The translations under genes were made by a program, and so were the position numbers. A DNA stretch of 64,000 bases, taken from Solirubrum sp044628455. Its GTDB lineage: Bacteria > Bacteroidota > Bacteroidia > Cytophagales > Hymenobacteraceae. The DNA lies in the NCBI RefSeq assembly GCF_044628455.1, contig NZ_JBIYZW010000002.1:868001-932000 (forward strand), in the 5' to 3' direction. Positions within the stretch are counted from its first letter, which is position 1. Each line of letters begins with the position of its first letter. Shown here one piece after another: positions 1 through 9,503 of this stretch. The notes under the pieces are model-generated. The model searched no databases. It worked only from the letters and a program-made list of their open reading frames with translations, and was not told the DNA's origin.

Positions 1-2
1 GC

Positions 3-3000
3 GGGCAGGTGAACGGACGCCTCGACAACTTCGCGCTCAACAACGTGGAAATCGTGGGGCTGCGCAACACCGTGGTGCGCGCCTCGGGCCGCATTCGCGG
101 GCTGCCCAACACCGACGGCCGCCTCTACACCGATCTGAACATCCGGCAGCTGACCACCACGAAGCGCGACCTCAACGACCTGCTGCCGGCCGGCCTGATT
201 CCCCAGGACGTGATTGAGCTGCCCGAGCGCGCCACACTCAGCGGCACCGTGCGCGGCCGGCCCACCGCCAACGACCTGGCGCTGAACCTGCAAGCCAACA
301 CTTCCTTCGGCGGGGCCACCATTGCGGCCAACCTACGGCCCGGCCCCGCGGGCCGCGAGCCGGTGGACGCGCGCTTCAGCTTCCAGAACTTCCAGCTCGG
401 CCGGCTGCTCAAGCAGCCCGACATCGGCCCCGTTACGGGCCGCGGCTCCTACGTGGGCGCCGGCTTCGAGCCCACGACCATGCGCGGCAAGCTGGTGGCC
501 CGGCTCGACCGCGCCCGCTACGGCAACTACACCTACCGCAACATCGACGCGACGGTGGGCATCACGGGCCAGCAGTACGCCATCGACGCCCGCAGCAGCG
601 GCGACGCCAACGCGGCCTTCGCCATCAAGGGCAACATCGATTTGCGCAACCCGAACGCGCCGGTGTACGCCTTCAGCGGCAACCTGCAGAGCCTGAACCT
701 GACGGCGCTGGGCTTCTACTCGGGCGGCGACCTGCGCGTGCAGGGCGACCTGGACGCCAACCTGTCGGGCTCCGACCTGAATACCATCAACGGCACGCTT
801 GTGGGCAACAACATCGTGGTGGTGTCGAACAACCAAACCATTCCGCTCGACTCGGTGAATGCCCGCATCGTGCAGCAGACCGGCCGCACCGAAGTAGACT
901 TCGCTTCGAGCATTCTGAATGCCACCGTGCGCGGCAATACCCGCCTGGGCGACATGATAACCGAGCTGCAGCGCCACGTCGACCGCTACTTCGATTTGCC
1001 CGACGTGCAGTACCGCGCCTCGTCGGTGGCCCGCAACTTCACCTTCGAGGTGCAGGTGCCGCAATCGGGGGCCCGGCTGCTGCCCAAGTTCGTGACCGGC
1101 CTCACGCGCATCTCGCCTTTCAAGGCCAGCGGCAGCTACGACAGCCGCGCCGCCAGCCTGGCTGTGCGCTCCGACGTGGCCTTTATGCGCTACCAGGGCA
1201 TTGCCTTCGACTCGCTGAAGCTGCGCGTGGGCTCCGACGCCCAGAAGCTCGACTACGCCGTGCTGCTCGACCAGATTCGGCAGGACACGACCCTGCGCGT
1301 GCCCAACCCCAGCCTGACGGGCAGCATCGCCAACAACCAGATCGGCACCCGCCTGCGCATCGCCGAGTCGGACTCGGCCGAGCGGCTGAACCTGGGCGGC
1401 ACCCTGCAGGTATTGGGCGGCGGGCGCACCTACCAGTTCAGCTTCGCACCCGATCTGGCCGTGGACCGCAAAGACTGGGTGGTGGCCCCCAACAACTTCG
1501 TGCGCTACACGCCCGCCACCGGCGCCATCGAGGCCCAGAACGTGCGTCTGAGCCGCAACGAGGGCGCCGCCGACCGCTTTCTGGCCCTGCAAACCCTGCC
1601 TGGCGCCCGCAACCCCTTGCAGGTGCAGATCGGCAACTTCGACCTCTACGCCATCGGCCGCGCCGCCGGGCTGCAGGACTCCCTCATCGGCGGCACGCTC
1701 AACGGGCAGGCCGTGGCCTACAACCTGGGCCGCCCCGGCCAGGCTTTCACCGCCGACCTCACGCTCACGCAGCTGGCCTACAACAAGTTTATCCTCGGCG
1801 ACGTGCGCGCCCAGGCCGTCAACAACGTGGCCGACCGCTACGACTTGACGGCCCAGCTCAGCAGCCAGGACGGCAACGACGTGCGCGTGCAGGGCTACTA
1901 CCAGACCAGCGGGGCCATCGACGTAACCACCAACATCGCGCGGCTGAACCTAAAAACCGTGGAGCCCTTCTCGGCCGGGCAGATCCGCGAAACCAGCGGC
2001 GCCCTCACCGGCCAGCTCACCATCCGGGGCACCACGGCCGCCCCGCAGCTGCGCGGGGCGGTGCGCTTCCAGGAAGCCGGTTTCACCCTCTCGCAGCTGG
2101 GCGCGCCCTTCCGCGTGAGCGACGAGGAGTTGGTGCTCAACGAGCGGGGCCTGCACTTCAACGATTTCGCCATCATCGACTCGTTGGGTAGTGAGGCCGT
2201 CGTCAATGGTTACATCATTCCGGCCCGCGACCTGGCGCAGGTGGGCCAGTACCGCCTCGACCTGACGGCCGTAACCAACAACTTCCTGGCCGTGCAAAGC
2301 ACCCGCCGCGACAACCCGCTGTACTACGGCAAGCTGTTCGTTGACTCGGACTCGCGGGTGAGCGGCGACTTGAACCGGCCCGTGGTGCGCACCCGTGCCA
2401 CCGTGGCCGACGGCTCGGACCTGACCGTGGTGGTGCCCACCGACGACCCCGTGGCGGTGGAGCGCGAAGGCATTGTGGTGTTCATCGACAAGGACGCACC
2501 CAAGCCCGACTCGGCGCTGCTGGCGCAGGTAGAGGTGGACAGCGCCGCCGTGGCCACGGGCTACGACGTGCGCGCCACCATCACCGTAACCGACCGTACG
2601 CCCTTTACCATCGTCATCGACGAAGCGGCCGGCGACAACCTGCGCGTGCGGGCCGAGGGCACCCTGAACGCGGTGCTCGACGAGCGCGGCGCCCAGAGCC
2701 TGACCGGCCGCCTGGGCGTGACCGAGGGCCAGTACCAACTCTCGCTCTACGACCTGGCCGAGCGCAAATTCGACATCGAGCCCGGCTCGTTTATTCTCTG
2801 GAACGGCGACCCGTTCAACGCCCAGGTGAGCGTGACGGCCATTTACCGGGTGCGCGCCGTGGCCGCCGACCTCATTGCCAATCAGCTCGACGCGGGTTCG
2901 GAAATCAGCAACCTGGCGCGCAACCGCCTGCCCTTCGAGGTGCTGCTGAAGGTCACCGACGAGCTGCTCAAGCCCACCATCGGCTTCGATATTCGGGTGC

Positions 3001-3710
3001 CCGAAAACACCACCAGCCCGGTGGCCGAGCCGGTGCGCGCCAAGCTGGAGCAGCTGCGCCAGCCCTCCGAGCAGAACGAGCTAAACAAGCAGGTGTTCGC
3101 CTTGCTCGCCCTCAACCGCTTCATTGCCGACAACCCGCTGAAGAGCACCGCTGCCCCGGGCGGGCTGGTGGAAAACCAGCTGCGCGGCTCGGCCAGCCAG
3201 GTGCTCACCGACCAGCTCAACAACCTCACCGGCGAGTACCTGGCGGGCATCGGCCTGGAACTGGGCGTCGACTCCTACGCGGCCGTGTCGGGCACCGGGC
3301 AGCAGTACAACCAGACCGACCTGAACGTGGCCGTGCGCCGGCAGCTGTTCAACGACCGGCTGAGCGTGCGCCTGGGCACCGACGTGCCGCTGGGCGGGGG
3401 CGGCAACCAGGCCGCGGGCGGGGCCTCGGCGGCCAGCCAGTTTGCCGGCGACGTGAGCATCGAGTACAACATCCTGAGCGACGGGCGCCTGCGCCTGCGC
3501 GCCTTCCGCAACAACGCCTACGAGGACATCGACGGGCAGTTCATCCGCACCGGCACCTCGCTGATCTTCCAGCGCGACTACAACAACCTGCAGGAGCTGT
3601 TTGCCAAAGTGGCGCCCGAGGTGAAGCAGGCCGTGCGCACCGACCGCCGCGCCCGCAAGGCCGAAAAAGCCGCCGCCCAGGACACGCTCAAAAACAACGC
3701 CCTGAACTAG
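3..3710 (+). CDS. tamB: TamB-family translocation/assembly module protein, 5'-truncated
   Basis: About 1,235 residues are visible; the frame is open to the window edge, so the true start lies upstream. TamB proteins span the periplasm from the inner membrane and work with a BamA-family barrel to move lipids or outer-membrane proteins. The body is the repetitive beta-rich pattern of this family. The DUF490/TamB domain fills the C-terminal third, including the LTGRLGVTEGQY stretch near 2700 and a long barrel-proximal tail. The stop lies 7 nt before the next gene, a BamA/TamA-family protein, which fits a Tam pair. Family call is strong; the transported substrate cannot be read from sequence. Confidence 0.88.
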   Translation, partial: GQVNGRLDNFALNNVEIVGLRNTVVRASGRIRGLPNTDGRLYTDLNIRQLTTTKRDLNDLLPAGLIPQDVIELPERATLSGTVRGRPTANDLALNLQANTSFGGATIAANLRPGPAGREPVDARFSFQNFQLGRLLKQPDIGPVTGRGSYVGAGFEPTTMRGKLVARLDRARYGNYTYRNIDATVGITGQQYAIDARSSGDANAAFAIKGNIDLRNPNAPVYAFSGNLQSLNLTALGFYSGGDLRVQGDLDANLSGSDLNTINGTLVGNNIVVVSNNQTIPLDSVNARIVQQTGRTEVDFASSILNATVRGNTRLGDMITELQRHVDRYFDLPDVQYRASSVARNFTFEVQVPQSGARLLPKFVTGLTRISPFKASGSYDSRAASLAVRSDVAFMRYQGIAFDSLKLRVGSDAQKLDYAVLLDQIRQDTTLRVPNPSLTGSIANNQIGTRLRIAESDSAERLNLGGTLQVLGGGRTYQFSFAPDLAVDRKDWVVAPNNFVRYTPATGAIEAQNVRLSRNEGAADRFLALQTLPGARNPLQVQIGNFDLYAIGRAAGLQDSLIGGTLNGQAVAYNLGRPGQAFTADLTLTQLAYNKFILGDVRAQAVNNVADRYDLTAQLSSQDGNDVRVQGYYQTSGAIDVTTNIARLNLKTVEPFSAGQIRETSGALTGQLTIRGTTAAPQLRGAVRFQEAGFTLSQLGAPFRVSDEELVLNERGLHFNDFAIIDSLGSEAVVNGYIIPARDLAQVGQYRLDLTAVTNNFLAVQSTRRDNPLYYGKLFVDSDSRVSGDLNRPVVRTRATVADGSDLTVVVPTDDPVAVEREGIVVFIDKDAPKPDSALLAQVEVDSAAVATGYDVRATITVTDRTPFTIVIDEAAGDNLRVRAEGTLNAVLDERGAQSLTGRLGVTEGQYQLSLYDLAERKFDIEPGSFILWNGDPFNAQVSVTAIYRVRAVAADLIANQLDAGSEISNLARNRLPFEVLLKVTDELLKPTIGFDIRVPENTTSPVAEPVRAKLEQLRQPSEQNELNKQVFALLALNRFIADNPLKSTAAPGGLVENQLRGSASQVLTDQLNNLTGEYLAGIGLELGVDSYAAVSGTGQQYNQTDLNVAVRRQLFNDRLSVRLGTDVPLGGGGNQAAGGASAASQFAGDVSIEYNILSDGRLRLRAFRNNAYEDIDGQFIRTGTSLIFQRDYNNLQELFAKVAPEVKQAVRTDRRARKAEKAAAQDTLKNNALN

Positions 3711-3717
3711 CCCGCCG

Positions 3718-6057
3718 ATGACCCTGATGAAACGACTACCGACGGGAATGCGGACGATGACCTGGGGACCAGTGCTGGCGGCGCTGGCCCTGCTGGCCTC
3801 GTGCAGCGGCACCAAGTTTATTCCCGACAACGACAAGCTCTACACCGGCAGCACGGTCAAGCTCACCTCGCCCTACCCCATTCCGCGCGAGGCAGAAATT
3901 CAGACCGAGCTGGAAACCGTGATTACGCCCAAGCCCAACGCCTCCATTCTGGGGCTGCGCCCCAAGCTCTACTTCTGGCACATGGGCGAAGGCAAAACTA
4001 AGGGCCTGGGCAAGTGGCTGGCCGAGAAGTACGGCGAGGCCCCGGTGCTGCTGAGCCAGGTAGATACCCAGAAGGTGAAGGGGCTGATGATCAATCGCCT
4101 CTACAACAACGGCTACTTTGCCAGCCCGCGGGTGCAAACCAAACCCAACGTGAAGGGGCGCACCGCTACCGTGGATTACACCGCCACGGTGCAGCGGCCC
4201 TACACCATCAAGGAAATTCACTTTCCCGACCGCGACACCCTGCTCGACAACGACATCCGCAAAACCCAGGCGGGCACGCTGCTGAAGGTGGGCGAGCCGT
4301 ACAACCTGAACACGCTCATCACCGAACGCTCGCGCATCGACGACCAGCTCAAGCAGCACGGCTACTACTTCTTCAACCCCGACTACATTCTCTACGAGGT
4401 CGACAGCACCGAGCACAACCAGGTGGACGTGTACCTGCGGGTGAAAGGCAGCATTCCCGACCGCGCCGCCCAGCCCTACGTGCTCAACCGCGTGACCTTG
4501 AACACCCGCTACGGCCTCACCGATACCACCGAGTCGGTACGGCCCATTATGTACAAGAAGTACCGCTATGTGCCCGACGAGAAAGTCTTCAAGGCCAAAG
4601 CCATTACCAACGCGGTGTTTTTGTACCCCGACAGCCTGTACCGCCGCCGCCGGCAGGACCAGACCCTGAGCCGCCTGATGAGCCTGGGCACCTTCAAGTT
4701 TGTGGACATCCAGTTTCGGCAGGCCCGCCAGAAGCCCGACTCGGCCGGTTACGGCTTCCTGAACGCCTCGGTACGCATGACGCAGCTCAAGAAAAAGTCG
4801 CTACGGGCCGAAATTCAGCTGGTCAACAAAACCAACGGCTTCACCGGGCCGGGCTTCACGGTGCAGTACCGCAACCGCTCGGCCCTGCGCGGTGCCGAGC
4901 AGCTCTTGCTAAACCTGGTGGGCTCGTTTGAAACCCGACAGGGCGGCAAAAGCGCCACCGAAGGCGCCAATGGCCCGGCGCTGGGCCTGACCTCCTACGA
5001 GCTGGGCGTGAACGCGCAGCTGCTGGTGCCGCGGCTCATCACGCCCCCGCTGCCTTTCCTCGACGTGCGCCTGCCCAACTCCGACTTTCAGCCGCGCACC
5101 GTATTCGGGGCGGGCTACCGCTTCGTGGAGCGGCGCGAGGCGTTTAAGGTCGACTACTTCAACCTAAACTACGGCTACAGCTGGAAAACCAAGATTACCA
5201 ACGAGCAGGAACTGCGCCCCATCGACCTGCAGTACATCCGCCTGGCCGACAGCTCGGCCGAGTTCAGCCGCCTGCTGCGCGACCGGCCTTTCCTGGCCAA
5301 TAGTTTCCGGCAGCAGTTCGTGCCGGCCGGCTCGTACCGCTATACCTACAACACCCAGGTGTATGAGCAGCGCCGCAGCCAGGTGTACTTCAGCGGGGGC
5401 ATCGAGTCGGCGGGCCTGCTGGCCAGCGGGCTGAGCCGCCTGGGCGGGCTGGGCGGCGAGGGCGAGCAGGGCCGCGAGCTGCTGGGCCAGGAGTACTCGC
5501 AGTACGCCAAGGTCGATTTGGAGCTGCGCAACTACTACCGCGTCACTTCCAACCCCACCAGCGGCAACAAGATTGCCTCGCGCCTGCTCATCGGGGTAGG
5601 CCGGCCCTACGGCAACTCCGACGTGATGCCCTACCTCAAACAGTACGGCATCGGCGGCCCCAACAGCGTGCGGGCCTTTGCCCCGCGCGAAATCGGCCCC
5701 GGCAGCTACCGGCCCGCGCAATCGGAGCTGGGCACCCGCTTCTACGACCAGGTGGGCGACATCCGTCTGGAAGGCAACCTGGAGTACCGCCAGGACTTGT
5801 TTCCCTACGTGAAGGGCGCCTTGTTCGTGGATGCGGGCAACGTGTGGCTGGTCAACGAAGACTCCACGCGCCTGGGCGGCCAGTTCAAGCCGGGCTCCTT
5901 CTTTAAAGAGCTGGCGGTGGGCGCCGGCGCCGGCATCCGCATCGACATCCAGTTCATCGTCATCCGCCTCGATGCGGCCGTGCCCGTGCGCGTGCCCTAC
6001 GGCGGCAGCCCCAGCCGCAGCATGCGCCTCAACCTGGGCATTGGCTACCCCTTCTAA
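3718..6057 (+). CDS. tamL: BamA/TamA-family outer-membrane lipoprotein (TamL type)
   Basis: 779 aa. The N-terminus has a hydrophobic stretch ending in the lipobox LLASC with Cys29, the lipid-anchored form of BamA-like proteins typical of Bacteroidota (TamL). POTRA-like modules follow (residues about 40-330, YTIKEIHFPD and similar), then a surface-antigen/D15 beta-barrel ending in Phe (GIGYPF). The barrel motif GGPNSVRAF is the counterpart of the conserved VRGF/Y loop of Omp85 proteins. It sits 7 nt after tamB and is surely co-transcribed. Start may be ATG 3718 or ATG 3727; both keep the lipobox. Role: barrel partner of TamB in outer-membrane assembly or lipid transport. Confidence 0.88.
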   Translation: MTLMKRLPTGMRTMTWGPVLAALALLASCSGTKFIPDNDKLYTGSTVKLTSPYPIPREAEIQTELETVITPKPNASILGLRPKLYFWHMGEGKTKGLGKWLAEKYGEAPVLLSQVDTQKVKGLMINRLYNNGYFASPRVQTKPNVKGRTATVDYTATVQRPYTIKEIHFPDRDTLLDNDIRKTQAGTLLKVGEPYNLNTLITERSRIDDQLKQHGYYFFNPDYILYEVDSTEHNQVDVYLRVKGSIPDRAAQPYVLNRVTLNTRYGLTDTTESVRPIMYKKYRYVPDEKVFKAKAITNAVFLYPDSLYRRRRQDQTLSRLMSLGTFKFVDIQFRQARQKPDSAGYGFLNASVRMTQLKKKSLRAEIQLVNKTNGFTGPGFTVQYRNRSALRGAEQLLLNLVGSFETRQGGKSATEGANGPALGLTSYELGVNAQLLVPRLITPPLPFLDVRLPNSDFQPRTVFGAGYRFVERREAFKVDYFNLNYGYSWKTKITNEQELRPIDLQYIRLADSSAEFSRLLRDRPFLANSFRQQFVPAGSYRYTYNTQVYEQRRSQVYFSGGIESAGLLASGLSRLGGLGGEGEQGRELLGQEYSQYAKVDLELRNYYRVTSNPTSGNKIASRLLIGVGRPYGNSDVMPYLKQYGIGGPNSVRAFAPREIGPGSYRPAQSELGTRFYDQVGDIRLEGNLEYRQDLFPYVKGALFVDAGNVWLVNEDSTRLGGQFKPGSFFKELAVGAGAGIRIDIQFIVIRLDAAVPVRVPYGGSPSRSMRLNLGIGYPF

Positions 6058-6074
6058 ACGAACAATCAGCCAAG

Positions 6075-6113
6075 CGAAGCAGGCCGTTCCGGTAATTGGA
6101 GCGGCCTGCTTCG
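6075..6113. terminator. Bidirectional intrinsic terminator between tamL and serine hydrolase gene
   Basis: A 12-bp perfect stem (CGAAGCAGGCCG with its complement) encloses a 15-nt loop and is followed by TTT on the plus strand. It lies between the convergent tamL and serine hydrolase genes. Confidence 0.75.
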
Positions 6114-6119
6114 TTTGCC

Positions 6120-7235
6120 TCACTTGTAGTTTTCGGGGCGGTCCTGCTGGAGGCCGGGCACGTAGTAGTGCGCCAGGGCCTTGGCCAGGTAGGGCGGAAA
6201 GCCGCCGCGGGTGTTGGTGAGCACCACAATGCTGAGCGGCTCGGGCCCTTCGGCAAAGCGCACGATGTCGGCCAGGGCGGGGCCGCCGCTGTGGCCCACC
6301 AAGCGGTGGCCCTGATAGGTTTCGGCAATCCAGCCCAGCCCGAAGTTGGTGGGCGTGTGGTTGCGCAGGCGGTTGGGCGCCCAGAGCAGGGCGGCGTTGG
6401 CCGGCTTCAGCAGCGTGGCCCGGTCGAGGCTCACCAGCCAGTTGCTCAAATCCTGAATGGAAGCGTAAATGCCGCCGGCCGCCGCAAACCAATCGGGAAA
6501 GCGCATGTCGCTGACGCGGTACTCCCCGGCGGGAGCGTGCCAGGAATACACCTCGGCTACCTGCGGCAGCACCCGGGCACTGCGCACTAGCCCGCCGTCC
6601 TGCGCCTGGTTGAAGCGGGTGGCAGTCATGCGCAGCGGCGTGAGCACCTTCTGGCGCAGGGCTTCCTCAAACGGCAGCTTGGTCGCCCGCTCGATGATGG
6701 CCTGCAGCAGGGCGTAGTCGGTGCTCACGTAAAAGTCCTTGGTGCCCGGCGCGTAGTCCATGGGCAGGGCTGCCGCGGTGCGCAGGGCGTGGCGGGTGTT
6801 GCGGGTGGTTTCCAGGGGCACCAGCCTGATGCCCGACTGGTGGGCCGCCAGCTCGCGCACCGTGATGCTCTGCCAGGCCGGTGGCACCGAGTCGAGGTAG
6901 GCGGTGATGGGCGCGTCCAGCTTCAGTCGGCCCTCCTGCACCAGTACAGCCAGCAAGGTACCCGTGAGCGGCTTGGTGGCCGAGGCCAACTGAAAAGCAG
7001 TTTGTGGCGTCACGGCGGTCTGCCACGAGAGGTTGGCCACGCCGTAGGTCTGCAGCTTCAGCACCCGGCCGTTGCGCACCACGGCTACGGCCGCGCCCGG
7101 AATGTGGTGGCGCAGCATGGCACGCCGCATAAAGGCATCAACCGAATCGGGTGGGGCCGCGGCGGCCGAGGGGGCCAGGCCGGGAAGCAAGGCCACAGCA
7201 GCCAGCAGGAAGGCAACGAAAACGACAGCACGCAT
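6120..7235 (-). CDS. Secreted class C beta-lactamase-like serine hydrolase
   Basis: 371 aa with a signal peptide (residues 1-27, ending SAAAA). The SxxK catalytic motif is S85-A-T-K88. The usual YxN position reads Y-V-S around residue 169, so Asn is replaced by Ser. A C-terminal HSGG segment sits where the third motif lies. Such proteins include DD-peptidases, esterases and D-aminopeptidases; true beta-lactamase activity is not implied. Convergent with tamL and separated from it by a terminator. A CACAT-type palindrome and a -7-like box lie 30-80 nt upstream of the ATG. Confidence 0.85.
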   Translation of the reverse strand: MRAVVFVAFLLAAVALLPGLAPSAAAAPPDSVDAFMRRAMLRHHIPGAAVAVVRNGRVLKLQTYGVANLSWQTAVTPQTAFQLASATKPLTGTLLAVLVQEGRLKLDAPITAYLDSVPPAWQSITVRELAAHQSGIRLVPLETTRNTRHALRTAAALPMDYAPGTKDFYVSTDYALLQAIIERATKLPFEEALRQKVLTPLRMTATRFNQAQDGGLVRSARVLPQVAEVYSWHAPAGEYRVSDMRFPDWFAAAGGIYASIQDLSNWLVSLDRATLLKPANAALLWAPNRLRNHTPTNFGLGWIAETYQGHRLVGHSGGPALADIVRFAEGPEPLSIVVLTNTRGGFPPYLAKALAHYYVPGLQQDRPENYK

Positions 7236-7266
7236 AGCTTCGAATCAGCAGAAGTGAGAGGTGCTG

Positions 7267-7313
7267 CAATTCTACGAACGTCTTCGTATGTCTGTCCATC
7301 GCATAATCATGTG
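7267..7313 (-). promoter_or_regulatory. Palindrome plus -7 box upstream of serine hydrolase gene
   Basis: On the minus strand CACAT-GATT-ATGCG (7313-7300) is followed after 25 nt by TAGAATTG (7274-7267) and then CAGCAC. The -7 consensus TAnnTTTG is met with one mismatch. The arrangement matches that at 18868-18920. Inferred promoter with an upstream protein-binding site; no experimental support. Confidence 0.4.
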
Positions 7314-7330
7314 ACGTCCACAGCCGCTAC

Positions 7331-8839
7331 TTAATTCAGGGCGGCCCGCCGCTTCAGCCAGCCCCGCAGGCCGGGCTGGCGGGCATCTTTCAGGAACTGC
7401 TTCAGGCCCGCGGCAATGCGCTCGGCCAACTGCCGCTGAAAGGCCGGGTCAATCAGGCGCCGCTCGTCGTCGGGGTTCGAGATGAAAGCGGTTTCCACCA
7501 GCGCGTTGGGGTATTCGGTGGGGCCGTTCAGGCCGAAGTTGAAGGCGCCCACGTTGCCCCAGGGCTTGAGCCCGGTTTTCAGCAGCTCGTCGTAGATGGC
7601 CCTCGACAGCGGCCGGAACGCCACGTAGCGGTAGAAGGTGGCGGTGCCCTGCACCTCGGGGCTGCCAGCCGAGTTCACATGAATGCTCACCAGCAGGTGC
7701 GGCAGGGCTTGGCGCAGGCGCAGAATGCGGTCGGCGTTGTCCACGCTCACGTCCGCTTCCCGAGTCATCAGCACCGTGGCGCCCTGCTTTTGCAGGCTGG
7801 CCTGCAACTGCCGGGCAATGGCCAGCGTGAGGTCTTTCTCGCGGGCCCCGGTGGCACCCGTAGCGCCAGGATTGCTGCCGCCGTGGCCGGCATCGACGGC
7901 AATGGTGAGGCCGCGCAGGCGCAGCTGCTCGGGCGGGCGACGCACGCGCACGATGAGCACCTTGCCCTGGTAGCCCACGCTGTAGCCCCAGCTGTGCCGG
8001 TGTTGCAGCGGAATAACGAGGCGGAACACGTCGGCCTGGGGCTGCTCGTAGTACACGTCGCCAATGGCGCGCAGACCTGCCCGCTGGGTTATCCAGTTGG
8101 TGTTGGAAGTAGCTCCGAACACGTCGATAACCAGGCGGGTGGGCTCGGGCAGCAGCTGCGAGCGGTAGGGCAGGCGCTCGGGCAGCGGCACCCGTACGTA
8201 GTCGAACTGCTCGTCGCCGCTCACGCTCCACGAGCCGGTGAGAGCCGGGGGCAGCAGCCCGCCGGGCGGTAGCAGGCGCACCACTTCCTGGGGCACCCAG
8301 GCCGTTTGGTTTTCGGCCAGCCGCACACGGTACTGGTTGCCCACGCGGCCGGTCAGGTGCAGCTGCACCAGCGAGTCGAGGTAGCCGAACTTGGCGCCGC
8401 CGAGCCGGTCTTCGCCCAGGCCGTAGTTGAGGTAGGCCAGTGGCCCCCGGGTGCGGGCCAGCTGCGGCTGATGGGGGTCGAGAAAGCGCACGGTATGGCG
8501 CGTGAGCAGGGAGTCGCGGCGGCCATCGGGCGCGGTCAGGCTGATTTTGAGCGGGCGGCCGAAGAGCGTGTCGCCGGGCTGCACTACGTAGCTGATCTGG
8601 TACACGCCGCGCTGGCCCTGCACCAGGGCCGGGGACATTTCGGCCAGCGGCCGGCCGTTGAGCATCGACACCCGGGCGCCGGGCAGGGCCAGCACGCGCA
8701 CCTGCAGCCGGTCGCCGGGCATCAGCCACTGGTCCTGCGCCGGAACCAGCTCGGCCTTCTCAATCAGCCGCGGCGACTGGGCCGCCAGCGTTGCCGGCAG
8801 CAGGATTGGCAGCAGGCAACGGAAAATCAGGCGCAGCAT
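7331..8839 (-). CDS. N-acetylmuramoyl-L-alanine amidase (Amidase_3)
   Basis: 502 aa from ATG 8839, chosen because the signal peptide LPILLPATLAAQ then begins close to the start. Residues about 20-310 form a family-specific N-terminal region with SH3-like character. The C-terminal catalytic domain shows the zinc ligands DAGHGG, Glu in AREKD and the His of SIHVNS, plus the catalytic Glu of VETAFISN. It cleaves the amide between MurNAc and the stem peptide in the periplasm. Downstream gene order suggests its own unit; a terminator at 8846-8871 separates it from the upstream lipoprotein gene. Confidence 0.9.
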   Translation of the reverse strand: MLRLIFRCLLPILLPATLAAQSPRLIEKAELVPAQDQWLMPGDRLQVRVLALPGARVSMLNGRPLAEMSPALVQGQRGVYQISYVVQPGDTLFGRPLKISLTAPDGRRDSLLTRHTVRFLDPHQPQLARTRGPLAYLNYGLGEDRLGGAKFGYLDSLVQLHLTGRVGNQYRVRLAENQTAWVPQEVVRLLPPGGLLPPALTGSWSVSGDEQFDYVRVPLPERLPYRSQLLPEPTRLVIDVFGATSNTNWITQRAGLRAIGDVYYEQPQADVFRLVIPLQHRHSWGYSVGYQGKVLIVRVRRPPEQLRLRGLTIAVDAGHGGSNPGATGATGAREKDLTLAIARQLQASLQKQGATVLMTREADVSVDNADRILRLRQALPHLLVSIHVNSAGSPEVQGTATFYRYVAFRPLSRAIYDELLKTGLKPWGNVGAFNFGLNGPTEYPNALVETAFISNPDDERRLIDPAFQRQLAERIAAGLKQFLKDARQPGLRGWLKRRAALN

Positions 8840-8845
8840 GGGCAA

Positions 8846-8871
8846 GCAAAAGCCCCGCACGGCGGCGGGGC
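8846..8871 (-). terminator. Intrinsic terminator after lipoprotein gene
   Basis: On the minus strand a 7-bp GC stem (GCCCCGC/GCGGGGC, 6-nt loop) is followed by TTTTGC. It lies between the stop of the 8892-9458 lipoprotein gene and the amidase start. Confidence 0.6.
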
Positions 8872-8891
8872 AGGCGGGAAAACGGCGGCGG

Positions 8892-9458
8892 TTATTGACG
8901 GTCTACGGGCTTGTCGCGCACGGCCTGGCCCAGGTCGCGCAGGTCGCGGCTGGTTTCCAGGGCCTCGAACTCGGCTTGGCGGGCCTTGATGCGCAGTTCG
9001 TCGCGGGCGGGCAAATCCAGGCGCACGGCGCGGTACTGCTCGTTGAGGCGGCGGAATACGGCCGTGGCGTAGTCCCAGTCGCGCTGGGTCCAGGTCTTGC
9101 GCTTGGCCCGGGTTTGCTGCAGCAGCTGGGCGTAGGCCGGCTCGATGGATTGGGCCGTGAGCTTTTCCACGTCGGCGTAGGTACCCATCAGCTCCTCGTT
9201 GAAGGCGCGGGTGGCGGCATCGTCGAGGGGCTGGCGGTTGCGCTGGCGCGAAACGGAGTCCCAGCGGGCGGCCCGGCTGCCGGCGCGCTTGAGCACGTTG
9301 CCGGCTTCGTTGGCAATGGTATCGATTTCGCGGGCGCTGTTGCGCACGGCCTCCTGCCGCTCGCGCGGGGTAGAGTCGCAGGCAGTCAGCAGCAGGGCGG
9401 CCGCGAGCCAAACGGCCCCGGCAGCGCGGAAGGAAGGAACGGCAACGGCGTATTTCAT
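8892..9458 (-). CDS. Putative lipoprotein, function unknown
   Basis: 188 aa. A hydrophobic N-terminus ends in the lipobox LLTAC (Cys27), so the protein is probably anchored in a membrane. The remainder is charged and helical (RERQEAVRNSAREIDTIANE), consistent with coiled coils. No catalytic motif was recognised. The gene is followed by a terminator and preceded by the TonB-domain gene 45 nt away, so co-transcription with it is possible. Confidence 0.75.
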   Translation of the reverse strand: MKYAVAVPSFRAAGAVWLAAALLLTACDSTPRERQEAVRNSAREIDTIANEAGNVLKRAGSRAARWDSVSRQRNRQPLDDAATRAFNEELMGTYADVEKLTAQSIEPAYAQLLQQTRAKRKTWTQRDWDYATAVFRRLNEQYRAVRLDLPARDELRIKARQAEFEALETSRDLRDLGQAVRDKPVDRQ

Positions 9459-9503
9459 GCCCCAATGTACGCGCTTCCTTTGCGCAGGGATACTACGGCG
9501 GGC

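Noticed and set aside
6120..7235. True beta-lactamase resistance gene
   Set aside because: The SxxK motif is shared with many serine hydrolases and the YxN Asn is replaced by Ser; resistance is not supported.
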